Shown: positions 1-11,796, numbered from the stretch's first letter. The stretch: DNA of 64,000 nt from Pseudogymnoascus destructans (GCF_001641265.1 NW_020167527.1:868001-932000); one strand, 5' to 3'. Notes: a model not told the origin generated them from the sequence alone. Program-made: numbers and translations.

Positions 1-16
1 GTTTTCAATTGGAACA

Positions 17-256
17 ATGCAATCTACACAAATTATAGTCGATTCTACACTTAGGACGTGTTTTCAGGCACATCCAGGAAGGCAGGAATGGGTCTCTGCT
101 GTTGAGTGCATTTGCATGGATGGAACAACCACCGACCCCCTCATTATCTTCAAGGGACAGAATGTACTACAGAGCTGGATTCCAAAGGACGTTATAAGTA
201 AATGGCACTTCTCTGCAAATACAAAAGGATGGACAAGCAATCTTCATGGATTAGAG
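17..256 (+). pseudogene. pogo/Fot1-type DDE transposase fragment
   Basis: About 80 codons match the central DDE domain of a pogo-family (Tc1/mariner superfamily) transposase. The stretch with EWVSAVECICMDG, PLIIFKGQNVLQSWI and KWHFSANTKGWTSNLHG is close, residue for residue, to the Pogo-2 transposase at 61000-61265, so both belong to one family. The first catalytic Asp region (NMDETGF) lies beyond the window edge. After codon 80 the reading frame stays open to 568 but loses the family pattern, so a junction near 256 is inferred. A dead fragment. Confidence 0.75.
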
Positions 257-559
257 TCGACCAACGAGCTTACCAGATCTACGTGCCCAGAGGCCAGATA
301 CTGGAAGGCTCCTATCAAGTTCACATATTCTACGTTCAGTAGTGATACCATATGTATCTCTAATGTTCATATACCACATCACGCTGGTAAAGGGTATGGC
401 TCATCATATGTATATGTGTGCCTTCCCAAGTTTATGATGGAAAGGTTTGCAACCGCAGGTAAAGCTAGATGTCTAACTGTTGTAATGGAATCATCCTTCG
501 ATATAACTATCGTAAATTCACCAGAACGGTACCCAGGGAAGCTTCATTTACAACAGTTG

Positions 560-1280
560 GACGTCTAGCTTATACAGCCCAGTCGAGTGGGAGGCCGCCC
601 TCTGTATACCAGTTGGCAAGATGGTATGCGCCTTGAACAATGAGAAATAGCGGGAGGCACCACCCTTAACCATTAATGCACTCAATAACCGTCGCCCATT
701 CCCGATTGCCAGGCTGGACTCCCTTGCTTTTTCCATGTCGGTCGGCATGCGTCACTACCATAGATGCACAAATAACTCCCATCATGAAGCCAGTCTCATC
801 AAAGTTATAGAAGTCAGAGTCATGGATGCTGTACTTCGACCTCATGTTATGCACAAGCTTAAACCATGCACTAATAAGCTCTGAATCTTCGCAGAGGGCT
901 ATCTGAAAGTCGTATGTACGATTAAAATGCATCTTTAGGTTTGGTTGTCGCTTGATGAACTTTTCAGCCCAGTGCTTGCCAACGCGTCCACCATCGCGTC
1001 GCGCAAGAAGCAAATTAGCCATATCTTCAACACCAGCGTGTCGGGGCGCAAATCCTCATGTATCTAAGTCTAGTATATACTGGACAACTGCCTCTTCCTC
1101 AGTAATTGTTAGTTGATGGGCTGTATGACGCAACTCTTGTTTTGCTACTCGTCCATTCATTCTACGGCGGAGCGTAGCTTCAGGCACATTATAGATTGTT
1201 GCAGCTTTCCAGCGGAGTTTTTGATCTTGTCGAATGGCTTCAATAGCCATAATTATCTGGCTTTCTTTATGGATTGCCAT
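560..1280 (-). pseudogene. pogo-type transposase, N-terminal half, broken
   Basis: Read on the minus strand from 1280: a psq-type helix-turn-helix (residues 1-50, AATIYNVPEATLRRR), a CENP-B-type second DNA-binding part (GKHWAEKFIKRQPNL), then the start of the DDE domain with the first catalytic Asp in FDETGFMMG and the conserved PGNREWATVIECING. An in-frame TGA at about 1056-1058, where the family usually has Arg (DLDxRGF), splits the frame; a C-to-T change of CGA is the simplest cause. A frameshift near 670 moves the rest to another frame (LANWYTEGGLP-like codons to about 560). Opposite strand to its neighbours; no inverted repeats identified. Confidence 0.75.
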
Positions 1281-1649
1281 TGCTAGTTATGCTACGTAGA
1301 AGGTGGAAATGTGTGACGCATGAAAAAGTGTGTCGCTTAGTGGTGTGCATCGCTCTGGGGTGGACCACATTAAGTTACTACTATAGTATGTGTCACGGTC
1401 AGGGGCTCTGGCCAAGAATACCAAGGGGGTAGCCAAGGCCTTGGCTCAACGACAACATGCATAAGAGTATAGGTAGGAAGGAGCTGGCTTCAATAGGTAG
1501 CCAGCGGCTAGTTTTTAACAACTACCTACGAATAGAGTACGATTCCCTGCTGAACCCCGTGCTGCTTACCTGTCTTGAATCACCGAGCGATATGACTATC
1601 ACAAGTAGTATGTCTGTCGAAGTGTTTCAAACATTCTAGACCCGTCTCA
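1257..1649. other. junction region without a convincing gene
   Basis: Between two oppositely oriented pogo relics. The minus strand at 1580-1640 shows a short pogo-like remnant (NETGLECLKHFDRHT-like codons). Nothing else recognised. Confidence 0.4.
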
Positions 1650-3569
1650 TTGTCTTGGTACCATGAAAAATTGAATGGTGACGAATTAGTCTTACTTTCA
1701 GATTCAGGATATACAAACAGCGAGCTTGCGATGATATTTTTGGAGCACTTTATAAAGCATACATATGCTGGCCCTAATAAACCGATGAAAGTGCTTCTTA
1801 TAGACATCTATATAAGCCATACAACTCCGGGGTTTGTCTTACGGGCCACAGAGATGAATATTTATCCCTATCCCTTTCCGTTACATCTTACTCATGTGAT
1901 GCAACCTCTTGATGTTGGTGTTTTCAACCATATAAACACTGGCATAAGAAAGCAGTTTAACATGCAATGCGGAGCTTAGATATTGATTACAATATAGCCT
2001 CATTCTTCCACGATTTATCAGAGATTCACAAGAACACATTTAAAAAGGGAACCATTATAGGAGCCTTTCCCGACTCTGGAATGTGGCTAATCAACTCCCA
2101 AGAAGCTTTGAAGATATGCTCCTCTTGAGCATCAGGAAGACTGTTAGGAAATTCCAAGAACACTAACGAAATTTATACATTCAGAGCTAAAACTTCAACA
2201 CTAGCAAGCTAGAATACCAGACACACACAGAAAAACAAAGAAGACAAGGCTAAAAAACATAAGGAATCACAGGAGCGGACTGCAAATTATAGGTCACGGA
2301 TTGCACTAAGCAAAGTCAAGAAGGCACTCCACAAGTGTGGAGTAAAAGCACGCAAAGCTGAGCAGGCAAGAAAGCGTCAAGTTAGTATTCTGTTAAAGGC
2401 AAATAAGGAGGTTCCTCTTGATTTACTTGAGTGTCATACTGACATTCGTTGCACTCAGTTTGCTATCAAACTCAAGAGCAAACTTAGAAATCTCCTCCTC
2501 AAACGTACAAGTCACTATACATATTTTGGCTTATCACACCAACAACAAAAGCAATACTACTCAATGATTGCTACAACCATCTATGATTACACGTCATTTC
2601 TCCTTAGTTACTGGGCCGATATGACCACATAGCATATCTCTACAACCCTCTATGATTCAGTACATGACATCAATCCTTAGTTACTGGGCTAATACTACAC
2701 ATGACATATCTCTATCAACTAGAGGCCTAGGAACATGAACAATAGCTCCAAAAACTTCTACAACCATCTATGATTCATTACACGTCATCGCTCCTTAGTT
2801 ACCCACAAGATTGGTTAAGTTATGACATAATTTGTCTATAGGGGTACTCTGACCTTGGACCTCCTTTCACTTCCTATAGGCTAGGAACCTAAGAGATGGT
2901 TCTATGGGATTCTCTTACGTCGACTACAGTTACTAAGCCTGGTTAGTCATGGAAAGTCTTGGAACATGAGAGAACTACACTCCTTTAGCATAAATAGGAT
3001 TGCCCTTTCCTTAAGAAAGGGCAAGCAGACAATACAGTAAATCGACTATCACATACTTCCACGTCTTTTGCAAGCTTCCAAGCATTGATCTTGTTACTCC
3101 TTGTTACTCCTTGTTTCTGAAAAGTCAGTGAGGTGCTAACCTCTGACTTATCCCTGAGTTCTCAGACTCAACATTTGTTACAACTTGTCTAAGCCACTCC
3201 ACTACATCATACACCTGATTGCTGCATTGTGGAATAGTCTAAGCTACGACCCTTTGGCTCTTTTTCCTAAGACAGTGTGTTGTCTTAGTAAAATCATCCC
3301 TTCCTTGGGTGGCTAGATTCTCACATCTGGTGCACCCACCATTACATTGAGCCAATTCAAGACCTAGAGAAATTAGCTCAAGAATCAGAGCTCTAAGAAG
3401 AAGCTACCTCCTAGCTAATTTCAACAATGGGCTATTCACAGTCGCAAGTAGACGAAGATGAGGATACTGGTTTTATTAGAGTCAGTGGGTTAGATGTGGA
3501 GGAGAGCGATAGCTTTTTTGTAGACCATGAGCTTGATCTTGAGGACAATTTAGATCCTGGTTTATTTTG
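1650..3569 (+). pseudogene. pogo-type transposase, C-terminal half, split by a solo LTR
   Basis: The frame from 1650 shows DDE_1 features: TNSELAMIFLEHFIKHTYAG, KVLLID (second Asp), and HLTHVMQPLDVGVFNH. A stop after 1979 is followed in another frame by NIASFFHDLSEIHKNT and AFPDSGMWLINSQEAL-like codons, then a basic Lys/Arg-rich tail to 2431. The tail resumes after the LTR at 3347 (PIQDLEKLAQESEL-like). An acidic 48-codon open frame at 3427-3569 may be the C-terminal end or unrelated. At least two frameshifts plus the LTR insertion make it non-functional. Confidence 0.65.
2432..3346 (+). mobile_element. solo LTR-1 (Gypsy-1 family), 915 bp, with target duplication
   Basis: Begins TGTCATACTGACATTCG and ends CACCCACCATTACA, the TG...CA termini of an LTR. 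It is flanked on both sides by the 5-bp direct repeat TTGAG (2427-2431 and 3347-3351), the scar of retroviral-type integration. Homologous copies lie at 7383, 9382, 43739, 45930, 50387 and 58896. The inner part has a TATA-like CATAAATAG, an 8-bp-stem hairpin (GCCCTTTC...GAAAGGGC) and AAGCAGACAA, as in the full-length element. A solo LTR is the usual product of recombination between two LTRs. Confidence 0.95.
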
Positions 3570-3639
3570 ACGTCAGGAATAGCTTATAATTTAGAGTCAA
3601 AAAGTCATGGTACATTTATTACGATGGTGGTTGTATTGG

Positions 3640-4284
3640 AATCTATATACCAATACTATCTGGTGTGCAACTTGCTTTCCGTGTGCAACTTGCTTTCGCC
3701 GACCACCTGCAGGGTAGTCGGTGCGAACACTGACAATTAACCATGGCCTTGAGGGGGGAGGCAGAGAGTAATAATGTTGTGCTTCTTGTAATAGTTCTGA
3801 AATTCGGCTGATTCATGACTCTCATGCCCATCTACTACCAAATCCGATATGGCCCTTTTGCAGAGCCACGAGTATGTGTATCAAAGTGCTGTAGCTATTC
3901 TAGACCTGTCTCATTGTTGGTCCATCCATTGCTAGTAGTTTTAATTGCCCAATTATCAGGAAGGCCGCCTTCAGTGTACCAACTTGCAAGGTAACACTTC
4001 CCTCGTACTACCAAAAACTGAGGGATACTCCTGCCTTCAGCATTTACACAAACAATTGCTGTAGCCCATTCCCGGTTGCCAGGCTGAACTGCCTTGCAAC
4101 TCGGTGTCATGATCGACTCAGTGTCATGATCGACTCGGTGTACAACCACGTTATTTGATAAGTTACTAAGGTAAACAAGCATACCAGCTGAAGCTTCCAC
4201 CACAATATAAGGCGATTCATGACATGTTCCACATCTCCCTACTCGAGAGATACTGGGAAGGCGTAGACAAGGCCGATCCTCCAC
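3640..4284 (-). pseudogene. pogo-type transposase, central DDE fragment
   Basis: The minus frame from 4284 carries VQPGNREWATAIVCVNAEG, LASWYTEGGLPDNWAIKTTSNGW and NETGLE, close to the fragment at 560-1280, so both come from one family. After a stop at 3895 the match goes on with LQHFDTHTRG-like codons, two further stops, then remnants of the DGHESH motif (second catalytic Asp) to about 3700. Both ends are cut: the 5' end meets a gypsy chromodomain at 4224, the 3' end fades into anonymous sequence. Confidence 0.65.
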
Positions 4285-4505
4285 CCAACCCAGAGATCGT
4301 GGATGGGGAAGAAGAATACAGAGTCGAAGCAGTCCTAGACCACAGGACTGTGCAAAAGGGCAGAGGAACTTGAGAATACCTGATTAGGTGGGCAGGATAC
4401 ACTGCTGCTGATGATCAGTGGGTTCCAAAGCTCGACGTAGGGCTACCGTTAATTGAGGTATATAACAAGGAGCAAGCAGAGACGAACAGAGTCAGAACAA
4501 TGTAG
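4224..4505 (+). pseudogene. Ty3/gypsy integrase C-terminal chromodomain fragment
   Basis: From ATG 4224 the frame reads MFHISLLERYW, then an acidic linker, then a chromodomain: EYRVEAVLDHRTV, one TGA stop at about 4368, and EYLIRWAGYTAADDQWVP, with the aromatic residues that bind methylated histone H3 tails. The frame ends at TAG 4503-4505 after VYNKEQAE. In this family the chromodomain closes the pol polyprotein and directs integration to heterochromatin. The rest of this copy is absent. It is short of the other chromodomains here and belongs to a fourth gypsy lineage or to Gypsy-3 relatives. Confidence 0.75.
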
Positions 4506-5226
4506 TAGTATGTAACCTATAGACTACGGAAAGAAGAAAGCATCAGAGTCCAACGAGGAACCACTACCCTCAGAAGAGGGCGACGACAACGACAACACAG
4601 AAACTGACCCACCACCACTAGCGAAGGGGACCCGACCGCCACAGGAGAATGGGCGTTGTACACCCATTTCTCTAGTCCCACAAACATCCGCTCAAGAAGG
4701 GCGCGATCGCTATCCACTGGCGCAGGCACAACGATAGGGCCCGCTGGCGAAGGCGCAAGAGGCATGGGCCTCACTCAAACTGCGGAAAGGGTCAGTAAGA
4801 CGTCCAGGAAGAAGACCCAGGTAGCTCAGGCCCCTCCACATCCCCCTCGACAGAAGGAGAGCAGTAGGGGCAGATAGCGCGAGGGCGTTGGCTCGATGCG
4901 ACAGATCCAGGACATTGGTTCAGCATGACAGACCCAAAGGGAGTGGGGGTCACGGGACCACCCCGCCTAGCGACCACCCCAAGGATTAGGGTGAACAGCC
5001 CAAAAAAACGCAGAAGGTCATACTCGTTGCCGCCTCGGAATTGAGGACAATCCTGCAGAATGGGAGGCAATTGCAAGGCAGCCCATCATTTGAGGCCGCC
5101 CTGAACTCAGGGGCTCAATACTTAAGTATTAATACGGGCAATACTTAAGTATTTCATGTAATGTTAAAAGTTGAAGCTGTAAAAACTGTATACTCTATAA
5201 CCCTGTGAATTTCAGAACATATTGAA
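4506..5226. other. no recognised gene
   Basis: A GC-richer Pro/Lys/Ser-coding stretch downstream of the chromodomain (4517-5080). It may be the 3' end of the same gypsy element, but no LTR end or target duplication could be found. ATACTTAAGTATT palindromes occur at about 5117-5155. Confidence 0.35.
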
Positions 5227-6390
5227 CTAGCTAGATATCATAGTCATCGCTGCCTTTTGCAACAATGTATCCGGGAGTGTTGACAGCTCATCATCTACAA
5301 ACGCCAAAGCTGTACTCTTATTCTTCTTAAACCAAGACTTCAAGCACTCAACAGCTTGAATTGCCATAATACCTAGCCTGTTCCTACGGTCGGAAATCGT
5401 GATTTTCGCACCAGAAAACAGCCTTTCAGGCGCTGCAGACATTGAGGGTATTGATAACAAATCTAATGCCATTACACTTAAGTTTGGAAATGTAGCCCGT
5501 TGAGTAGGCTCAGCCCACCATGCTCTCGTATCATCAGTTTTAACAAGTAGGGCTTGTAAATACTGAGTATATTCATCTTGAATAACGTCAATACCCCGCT
5601 TTTGTGTATGCCATGTAAAAAACTCATTCGAAAGCGGCTTCTCAGTATCTTCACCTTCAACTTCTGTGATCTCTGCACTAGACACGTGCTTCAGCAACCC
5701 AATCAGCCTTCCATTCTGATTTGTAAGTCCACTTCCATTGTGGGCAATACTAACGCCGCTGTATATGCTGAAGTCCTGTCTGTCATACTGTAGTATTTAT
5801 CCAACTTCTTCCACCCAGCATTACAACAAGGACCAAGGAACGGGTCCATTGCATAATCATTCTTCGCAGTTTCAAACACGTGAAGTAAGAAGTCCATCGA
5901 TTCGAATGTTAAATCAATACTTGAGGCATAACCTTCTGTAGCAAGTGTTGCATCTGCAAAGTTCTTGAGAATACAGGCCATATTTCGAAGGTCCTGCCAG
6001 TCCCCTTGTGAAACTACTTAAATATTAGTAAATAATTAAATTTAAGAGACATAAATATCTACTTACGGAGGTCGTTCTTATTCTCCTTGAATTTTACGCA
6101 GAACAGTTCTATAGCATGTTGTACCTGTAGCGCCCGTTGTAGCATTGAATACTAGCTATTCCAACATGTTGAATTATCTCTCAACAAACATAGGTTATTG
6201 CTCATCAACTTAAAGCTGGCGATATGTTGTGGGCTGCGTTGGATATAAACTACAATGTGATGTAGTTTACCAAGTGGACCTTTCTTTCTCCATTGCGAAA
6301 AGAAACACTTAAAGTGTGTTGTTTCTGACGATTCGAAACACTGTCGTGAATGTATTTGCGTCAATGCGCAGTGTAATGCTTGTGGTCCTT
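5227..6390 (-). pseudogene. hAT-2: hAT transposase C-terminal half, degenerate
   Basis: From 6390 leftwards the minus strand shows WRKKGPLGKLHHIVVYIQRSPQ, then RDNSTCWNS followed by an in-frame TAG where the family has Trp, then QVQHAIELFCVKF. A probable intron (GTAAGT...TACTAAT...TAG) lies near 6015-6066. It continues with the hAT catalytic-domain end (CNAGWKKLDKYY) and the C-terminal dimerisation domain in the frame 5697-5227 (YLQALL, LSVMALDLLSIPSMSAAPERLFSGAKITISDRR). hAT enzymes move DNA by cut-and-paste. Frameshifts near 5700 and the stop show that this copy is dead. Upstream it abuts a pogo tail at about 6391. Confidence 0.8.
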
Positions 6391-6692
6391 CCATTAGCGA
6401 CTAGGACAAGATAGAACGAGAGGAGCGTCATTTGCAAGCAGAGGAGGGGGCAGCGATGGCCAAGATCCTTCAACTTCGTTAACAACAGCGCTTGTTTCGT
6501 TCCTGTGCTAAGGACATGCTTCGTCATGGTCTAAAAACGATGGATGAGCTAGATGAAGCAGAGGAGAAGGAACGTAGGGAGGCAGAGGCCAAAGGGGATC
6601 TCTTGTCCAACACTTCTACTACTGTCTCCAAGGGCGTCGCCCTTGACCAGGACTTTTTTGCAGCCCTGTCTCCTGGCTTCTTTGAACGTTAG
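6391..6692 (+). pseudogene. C-terminal tail of a pogo-type transposase
   Basis: A Glu/Arg-rich, coiled-coil-like tail: REERHLQAEEG, a stop, then CAKDMLRHGLKTMDELDEAEEKERREAEA and a stop at 6690. Many fungal pogo transposases end in a helix of this kind (LRRGLKTLDELDALEEKER-like, from memory). It overlaps the end of a gypsy frame on the other strand by about 70 bp. Function inferred only from similarity of pattern. Confidence 0.5.
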
Positions 6693-7382
6693 GGTGCCGA
6701 TGGTGAAACACCTCCAGCAACTCTGGACAGCCAAGGTTTCCTACCGTTTCCCATGAATTGTCCATAGGTTCATAACCTTTCCATTTTATCAAAAACTCTT
6801 CTTTGCGTCCTACTAACCTCGTGTCTAGGATCGCTTCGATTTCATATTCAATGATCTCATTTTCTGGTTGGAGTTCTGTATTAGTTGCAATCGGGGTGTT
6901 TTCTCTTGATGGTTCTAATAGTGAGACATGAAATACCAGGTGTAGTCTAGACTTCTTGGGTGGTTGCAGTCTGTAATTAACTAAGCTGACTTTGTTCAAT
7001 ATTTTGAATGGTCCCAATTTCTTGGAGTCCAACTTTGTACTTGGTCATTTCGTTTTGTTGTGTTTCTTGAGTAGATATACTTTATCCCCCTCCTTGAAGG
7101 CAGGTTCTATACTATGCTTCTTGTTTGCATATGCAGCAGATCGTTCATTTAAGAATTGGATGTCTGTCGCGAGTTGTTCATGGAACGATTTAAGTTGTTC
7201 CACAGCGATCATAGCTTGTTCTGCTTTTGATTTATCTAGTCGTGGTTGTCTATATGCCTCTGGCTGATAGCCGTAATTGGCAAAGAACGGTGAGACTTTC
7301 GTTGGTTCGGTCATCGCGCTGTTATATGCGAAATGTTCGATGGGTAATATCTAAACCCAATTGTGTTGTTGGTGGTTGACAT
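6619..7382 (-). pseudogene. Gypsy-3 integrase C-terminus with chromodomain
   Basis: Minus frame 7314-7045 holds the end of the integrase core (SPFFANYGYQPEA and a helix with VEQLKSFHEQL, then FKEGDKVYLLKKHNKT). Frame 7032-6619 holds DSKKLGPFKI, HLVFHVSLLEPS and a chromodomain (YEIEAILDTRL, EEFLIKWKGYEPMDNSWE). Upstream codons to 7382 (YVNHQQHNWV, then a stop, then LPIEHFAYNSA) continue the integrase. The catalytic core that should precede it is missing: at 7383 an LTR-1 begins and beyond it lies RNase H. Element 3' end not seen. Confidence 0.8.
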
Positions 7383-8307
7383 AGTCATACTGACATTTAT
7401 TGCACTCAGTTTGCTATCAAACTCAAGAGCAAACTTGGAAATCTCCTCCTCAAACCTATAAGTCACCATACATATCTTGGCTTATCACACTAACAACAAG
7501 AGCAATACTACTCAACAATTGCTGCAAACTCTTCTACTACATCTGTTTATGTTACATACATCATGGCATATCATTTGGACACTCATTAAACAAGTTATTA
7601 AGAAAGTCCCCTCCTTAAGGGGGTGGGCCAATACTACTACATGGCATATATCTAACAACTAGAGGCCTAGAAACATGAGCGATAGCTCTAGAAACTTCTA
7701 CAATCCTCTATGATTTATTACACGTCATGGCTCTTTAGTTACCCACAAGATTGGTTAAGTTATGACATAATTTGTCTATAGGGGTACTCTGACCTTAGAT
7801 CTCCTTTCACTTCCTATAGGCTAGGAACCCAAGGGATGGTTCTATGGGTTTCTCTTACATTCGCTACATGATTAGAAAGCTAGTTGTGGGTCGCACTTGA
7901 TTTCTAATACAGTTACCAAGCCTAGTTAGTCATGGAAAGTCATGGAAAATGAGAGAACTACACTCCTTTAGCACAAAGAGGATTGCCCTTTCCTTAAGAA
8001 AGGGCAAGCAGGCAATACAGAAAATTGACTATCACATACTTCTACATCTTTTCCAAGCTTCCAAGCATTGATCTTGTTATTCCTTGTTTCTGAAAAGTCA
8101 GTGAGGTGCTAACCTCTGACTTACCCCTGAGTTCTCAGACTCAACATTTGCCACAACTTGTCTAAACCACTTCACTACATCATACACTTGATTGCTGCAT
8201 TGTGGAATAGTCTAAGCTACAACCCTTTGGCTCTGTTTCCTAAGACAGTGTGTTGTCTTACTTCCTTAGGTGGCTAGATTTTCACATATAGTGCACCTAC
8301 CATTACA
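7383..8307 (+). mobile_element. LTR-1 copy inside Gypsy-3
   Basis: About 925 bp homologous to the solo LTR at 2432, same strand. The right end CACCTACCATTACA is intact; the left end lacks the starting TG and reads ATAGTCATACTG. No 5-bp duplication is seen (left flank TGACA-like, right flank TCGCC). About 0.9 kb of the Gypsy-3 integrase core is missing across the insertion, so the LTR probably replaced it by deletion or ectopic recombination rather than sitting as a clean insertion. Confidence 0.85.
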
Positions 8308-9381
8308 TCGCCTTCAGTTTTTATCAAGACTCGCTTTGCACATTCGTCTGTTACATAAGCTTTCTTAAGTCTCTCTTATAACTCCGAGTTTTCCACAGTG
8401 GCAATCGTGGCTAGCAACTCGTTGTATTGCATTCTTGCGTCTGTCTTCTTCAATATGGCTCTAGGTCTTTCCTCTTTAGGGCCGATGTAGTCGGTCCTTC
8501 TGCTAAGAGCATCAGCTCTTTCGTTCTCAGAGTCCTTGCAATATGTAATCGTGAAGTTGTAGGCTACGAGTGTCTCTGCCCATCGTACTTATCTGCGGTT
8601 TAACACCTTGGTTGTGGTGAAGTATATAAGGTTCTTATGATCTGTCCATACCTGTACCAGGTAGGTCGATCCTTCAAGATATACTAGCCATTGCTCAAAA
8701 GCAACGACAATAGCTATCAGCTCCTTGTTGTGGATGTCATAGTTAAGCTCTGCAGGTAACAGTTTTCTAGAGTAATATGCAACTGGCTTAAGCTTCTTGT
8801 CTTTGTCTGGCTTTGACTTAGACAGGCTCTAATCGCGAAGTCAGGGGAGTCCATTTCAAGGACAATCCTCATTGCAGGGTCAAATGTGACTAGGATAGGT
8901 GCTTCTGTGAACTTCGTCTTAAGTTCCTAAAAAGCAGCCTCTGCCTTGCTTGTCCATTCGAACGTAAGATCTTTCCTTGTAAATCTGTAAGTGGTTGAGC
9001 TACCTTGGAATATCATATAATAAACCTCCGGTAGAAGTTGGCGAAGCCTAAGAAGGCTTGTACTTCTTTAACCATAGTTGGTGTTGGCCATTTCAACAGT
9101 GCCATGACCTTTGCTTGGTCCATTTTGATGCCATGCATTCCGACAATGTAGCCTAAGGATTCTACTTGATCCTTGTGGAATTTGCATTTTTCTGGCTTGA
9201 GGAGTAACCGATGCTCCTTTAACTTCTGTAATACCTTCCGAACATGACCAATGTGTTCCGTTGGGTCTCCTGAGTAGACTAAGATATTGTCTAGGTAGAC
9301 GATAACAAACACATCCAAGTATTCATGGAGAGCTTCATTCATGAGCCTCTACATGGATGCTAGTGCATTTGTTAGGCCAAA
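8308..9381 (-). pseudogene. Gypsy-3 reverse transcriptase (3' half) and RNase H
   Basis: Frame 9342-9013 is the RT palm and thumb: DVFVIVYLDNILVYSGD (YLDN for the usual YLDD), HRLLLKPEKCKFH, VESLGYIVG and QAFLGFANFYRRFI. Codons upstream to 9381 read FGLTNALAS, exactly the continuation of MPFG at 45929. RNase H (EMDSPDFAI, ALSRRTDYIGPKEERPR) follows to about 8320 with several stops. The RT start is on the other side of the Gypsy-1 insertion, now at 45546-45929 because of the large inversion. Confidence 0.85.
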
Positions 9382-10487
9382 TGTAATGGTGGGTGCACCA
9401 GATGTGAGAATCTAGCCACCCAAGGAAGGGATGAATTTACTAAGACAACACACTGTCTTAGAAAACAGAGCCAAAGGGTTGTAGCTTAGACTATTCCACA
9501 ATGCAGCAATCAGGTGTGTGATGTAGTGAAGTGGTTCAGACAAGTTGCAACAAATGTTGAGTCTGGGAACTCAGGGATAAGTCAGAGGTTAGCACCTCAC
9601 TGACTTTTCAGAAACAAGGAGTAACAAGGAGTAACAAGATCAATGCTTGGAAGCTTGCAAAAGACGTGGAAGTATGTGATAGTCGATTTACTGTATTGTC
9701 TGCTTGCCCTTTCTTAAGGAAAGGGCAATCCTATTTATGCTAAAGGAATGTAGTTCTCTCATTTTCCAAGACTTTCCATGACTTACCAGGCTTGGTAACT
9801 GTAGTCGACGTAAGAGAATCCCATAGAACCATCTCTTAGGTTCGTAGCCTATAGGAAGTAAAAGGAGGTCCAAGGTCAGAGTACCCCTATAGACAAATTA
9901 TGTCATAGACAAATTATGTCACAGACAAATTATGTCATAACTTAACCAATCTTGTGGGTAACTAAAGAGCGATGACATGTAATGAATCATAAAGGTTCGT
10001 AGGAGCTTTTAGAGCTATCGTTCATGCTCCTAGGCCTCTAGTTGGTAGAGATATGTTATGTGGTAGTATGAGTGATGTCATGTAATGAATCATAGAGGGT
10101 TGTAGAGATATGCTATGTGGTAATATCGGCCCAGTAACTAAGGAGCGATGACGTGTAATGAATCATAGAGGGTTGTAGAAGCTTCTAGAGCTATCGTTCA
10201 TGTTCCTAGGCCTCTAGTTGGTAGAGATATGCCATGTGGTAGTATTGGCCCACCCCCTTAAGGAGGAGATTTTCTTAATAACTTGTTCAATGAGTGTCCA
10301 AATGATATGCCGTAGCCAAGATATGTATGTTGACTTGTAGGTATGAGGAGGAGATTTCTAAGTTTGCTCTTGAGTTTGATAGCAAACTGAGTGCAACGAA
10401 TGTCAGTATGATAGGTTTGAGGAGGAGATTTCCAAGTTTGCTCTTGAGTTTCATAGCAAACTGAGTGCAACGAATGTCAGTATAACA
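9382..10487 (-). mobile_element. 3' LTR-1 of Gypsy-1
   Basis: Plus-strand ends TGTAATGGTGGGTGCACC...CAGTATAACA; in the minus (coding) sense it starts TGTTATACTGACATTCG and ends CACCATTACA. It follows the Gypsy-1 integrase and its purine tract, so it is the 3' LTR. Length is 1106 bp against about 910 in the 5' LTR because internal segments are tandemly repeated (about 10000-10250 and 10340-10480). Outer flank CCAAA (9377-9381) is the reverse complement of TTTGG next to the 5' LTR at 45925-45929, the target duplication of the original insertion. Confidence 0.9.
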
Positions 10488-10500
10488 TGATACCCCTCTT
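10488..10500 (-). promoter_or_regulatory. polypurine tract of Gypsy-1
   Basis: On the minus strand AAGAGGGG lies 5 bp before the 3' LTR start and just after the integrase stop. Such RNase H-resistant tracts prime plus-strand DNA synthesis. Called from position and composition only. Confidence 0.5.
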
Positions 10501-11796
10501 AAGGACGTTTGTTAGCTGTGTGCTTGCCCTTTATCCAGGTGGCTTTCTTAGAAAGAAATTCTAGAATCAGCTTGGATGCATTTTTTAGATTTCTCTTAGG
10601 TTCCCAAGTGTTGTCACTTGTAGGATAGCCTTTCCACTTAACGAGGAAGTAGCCCTGACCTCTAAGTGTCTTTTTGTCAAGGATAGACTCTACTTCATAT
10701 TTTGGTTGATCCAAAATCAGAACAGGAGGTGGAGGAGACTGAAGTGGTCTTAAGGAACTTTCTTGTGCCTTAGACAAGAGAGATGCATGGAAGACATTAT
10801 GGATAGTCCAAGTAGGTGGTAATGCAAGCTCGAAAGCATTCTTGCCAATAGTGCTTGTGATCTTAAAGGGTCCAAGTCTTTTAGTATCAAGTTTGTCTGA
10901 TGGTCTAGTAGTTGTGATATGTCTTCTAGACAAAAAGACTTGATCACCAACTTTGAATTGTGGTGCAACAACCCCCCTGTTAAAGGCCTGAGCCTGCTCG
11001 TCTTGTGCACGCTGTATTTGGACCTTGAGATAGTCCTGGAGGCCCTTAAGGTAGATGATTCTTTCAGTAGCAGAAGGGTTTTTGAGATTTTCAGGACAAT
11101 TAAGTTCTGCCACTTCAAACCTAGGGTGATAACCATAGTTTGCATAGAAAGGTGTCTCTTTTGTGGTGTTAGAGACCGTGTTGTTGTAAGCAAATTCTGC
11201 AAGATGGAGAAGATCTGCCCAGTTGTCTTGAGCATAGTTTGTATAAATTCTTAGATATTGTTCAAGTACAGAGTTGACTCTCTCTGTCTGGCCATCTGTT
11301 TGAGGGTGATAAGCTGTAGAAAAGCGTTGTTCCATGTTTAAGAGTTTAGAGAACTCCTTAAAAAAGTTTGAAGTGAAAACTGCTCCCCTATCTGAGATCC
11401 AGTGTCCAGGAATTCCATGATATTTAAAGACCACCTTGAGGAATAGCCACGCAAGTTCAGAAGCTGTGATAGTCTCATTGCAAGGCTCAAAGTGTGCCAT
11501 TTTTGTGAGCCTTTCTACCACCACAAGGATAGAGTCATAAGGGGTAGCACCCCCTTTTGGGATAGAAGGAGGCAACTTGACTATAAAGTCAATGGATATG
11601 GAGTCCCATGGGCGTTCTGGTATAGGTAGAGGCTGCAAGAGGCCATAGGGCTTTTGCCGTGTAGGTTTGTTCAAGTTGCAAGTAGTGCAAGAAGATATAT
11701 AGTCTTGAAGAGTAGTCCTTAGACTAGGCCAGTAGAACTTTCTTGTTAGAAGTTCATAAGTTTTTGCAAAGCCAAAGTGCCCTGCAGCTGGAGTAG
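10499..11796 (-). CDS. Gypsy-1 integrase with chromodomain (3' part of pol)
   Basis: Open from 11796 to 10499 on the minus strand. N-terminal HHCC zinc part (AGHFGFAKTYELLTRKFYWP, SCTTCN); DDE core with DSISIDFIVKLP (first Asp), HWISDRGAVFTSNFFKE (second Asp) and STAYHPQTDGQTERVNSVLEQYLR (Glu); then KVGDQVFLSRRHI, a GPF/Y-type module (KRLGPFKI) and a chromodomain (EVESILDKKTLRGQGYFLVKWKGYPTSDNTWEPKRN). It is cut at 11796 inside the sequence whose other half (RLQLHLLQQFHDVP) ends at 50386. The part present has no stop. Inserts element DNA into the chromosome. Confidence 0.9.

Noticed and set aside
10919..11254. Plus-strand frame across the Gypsy-1 integrase
   Set aside because: Antisense shadow of the integrase core.
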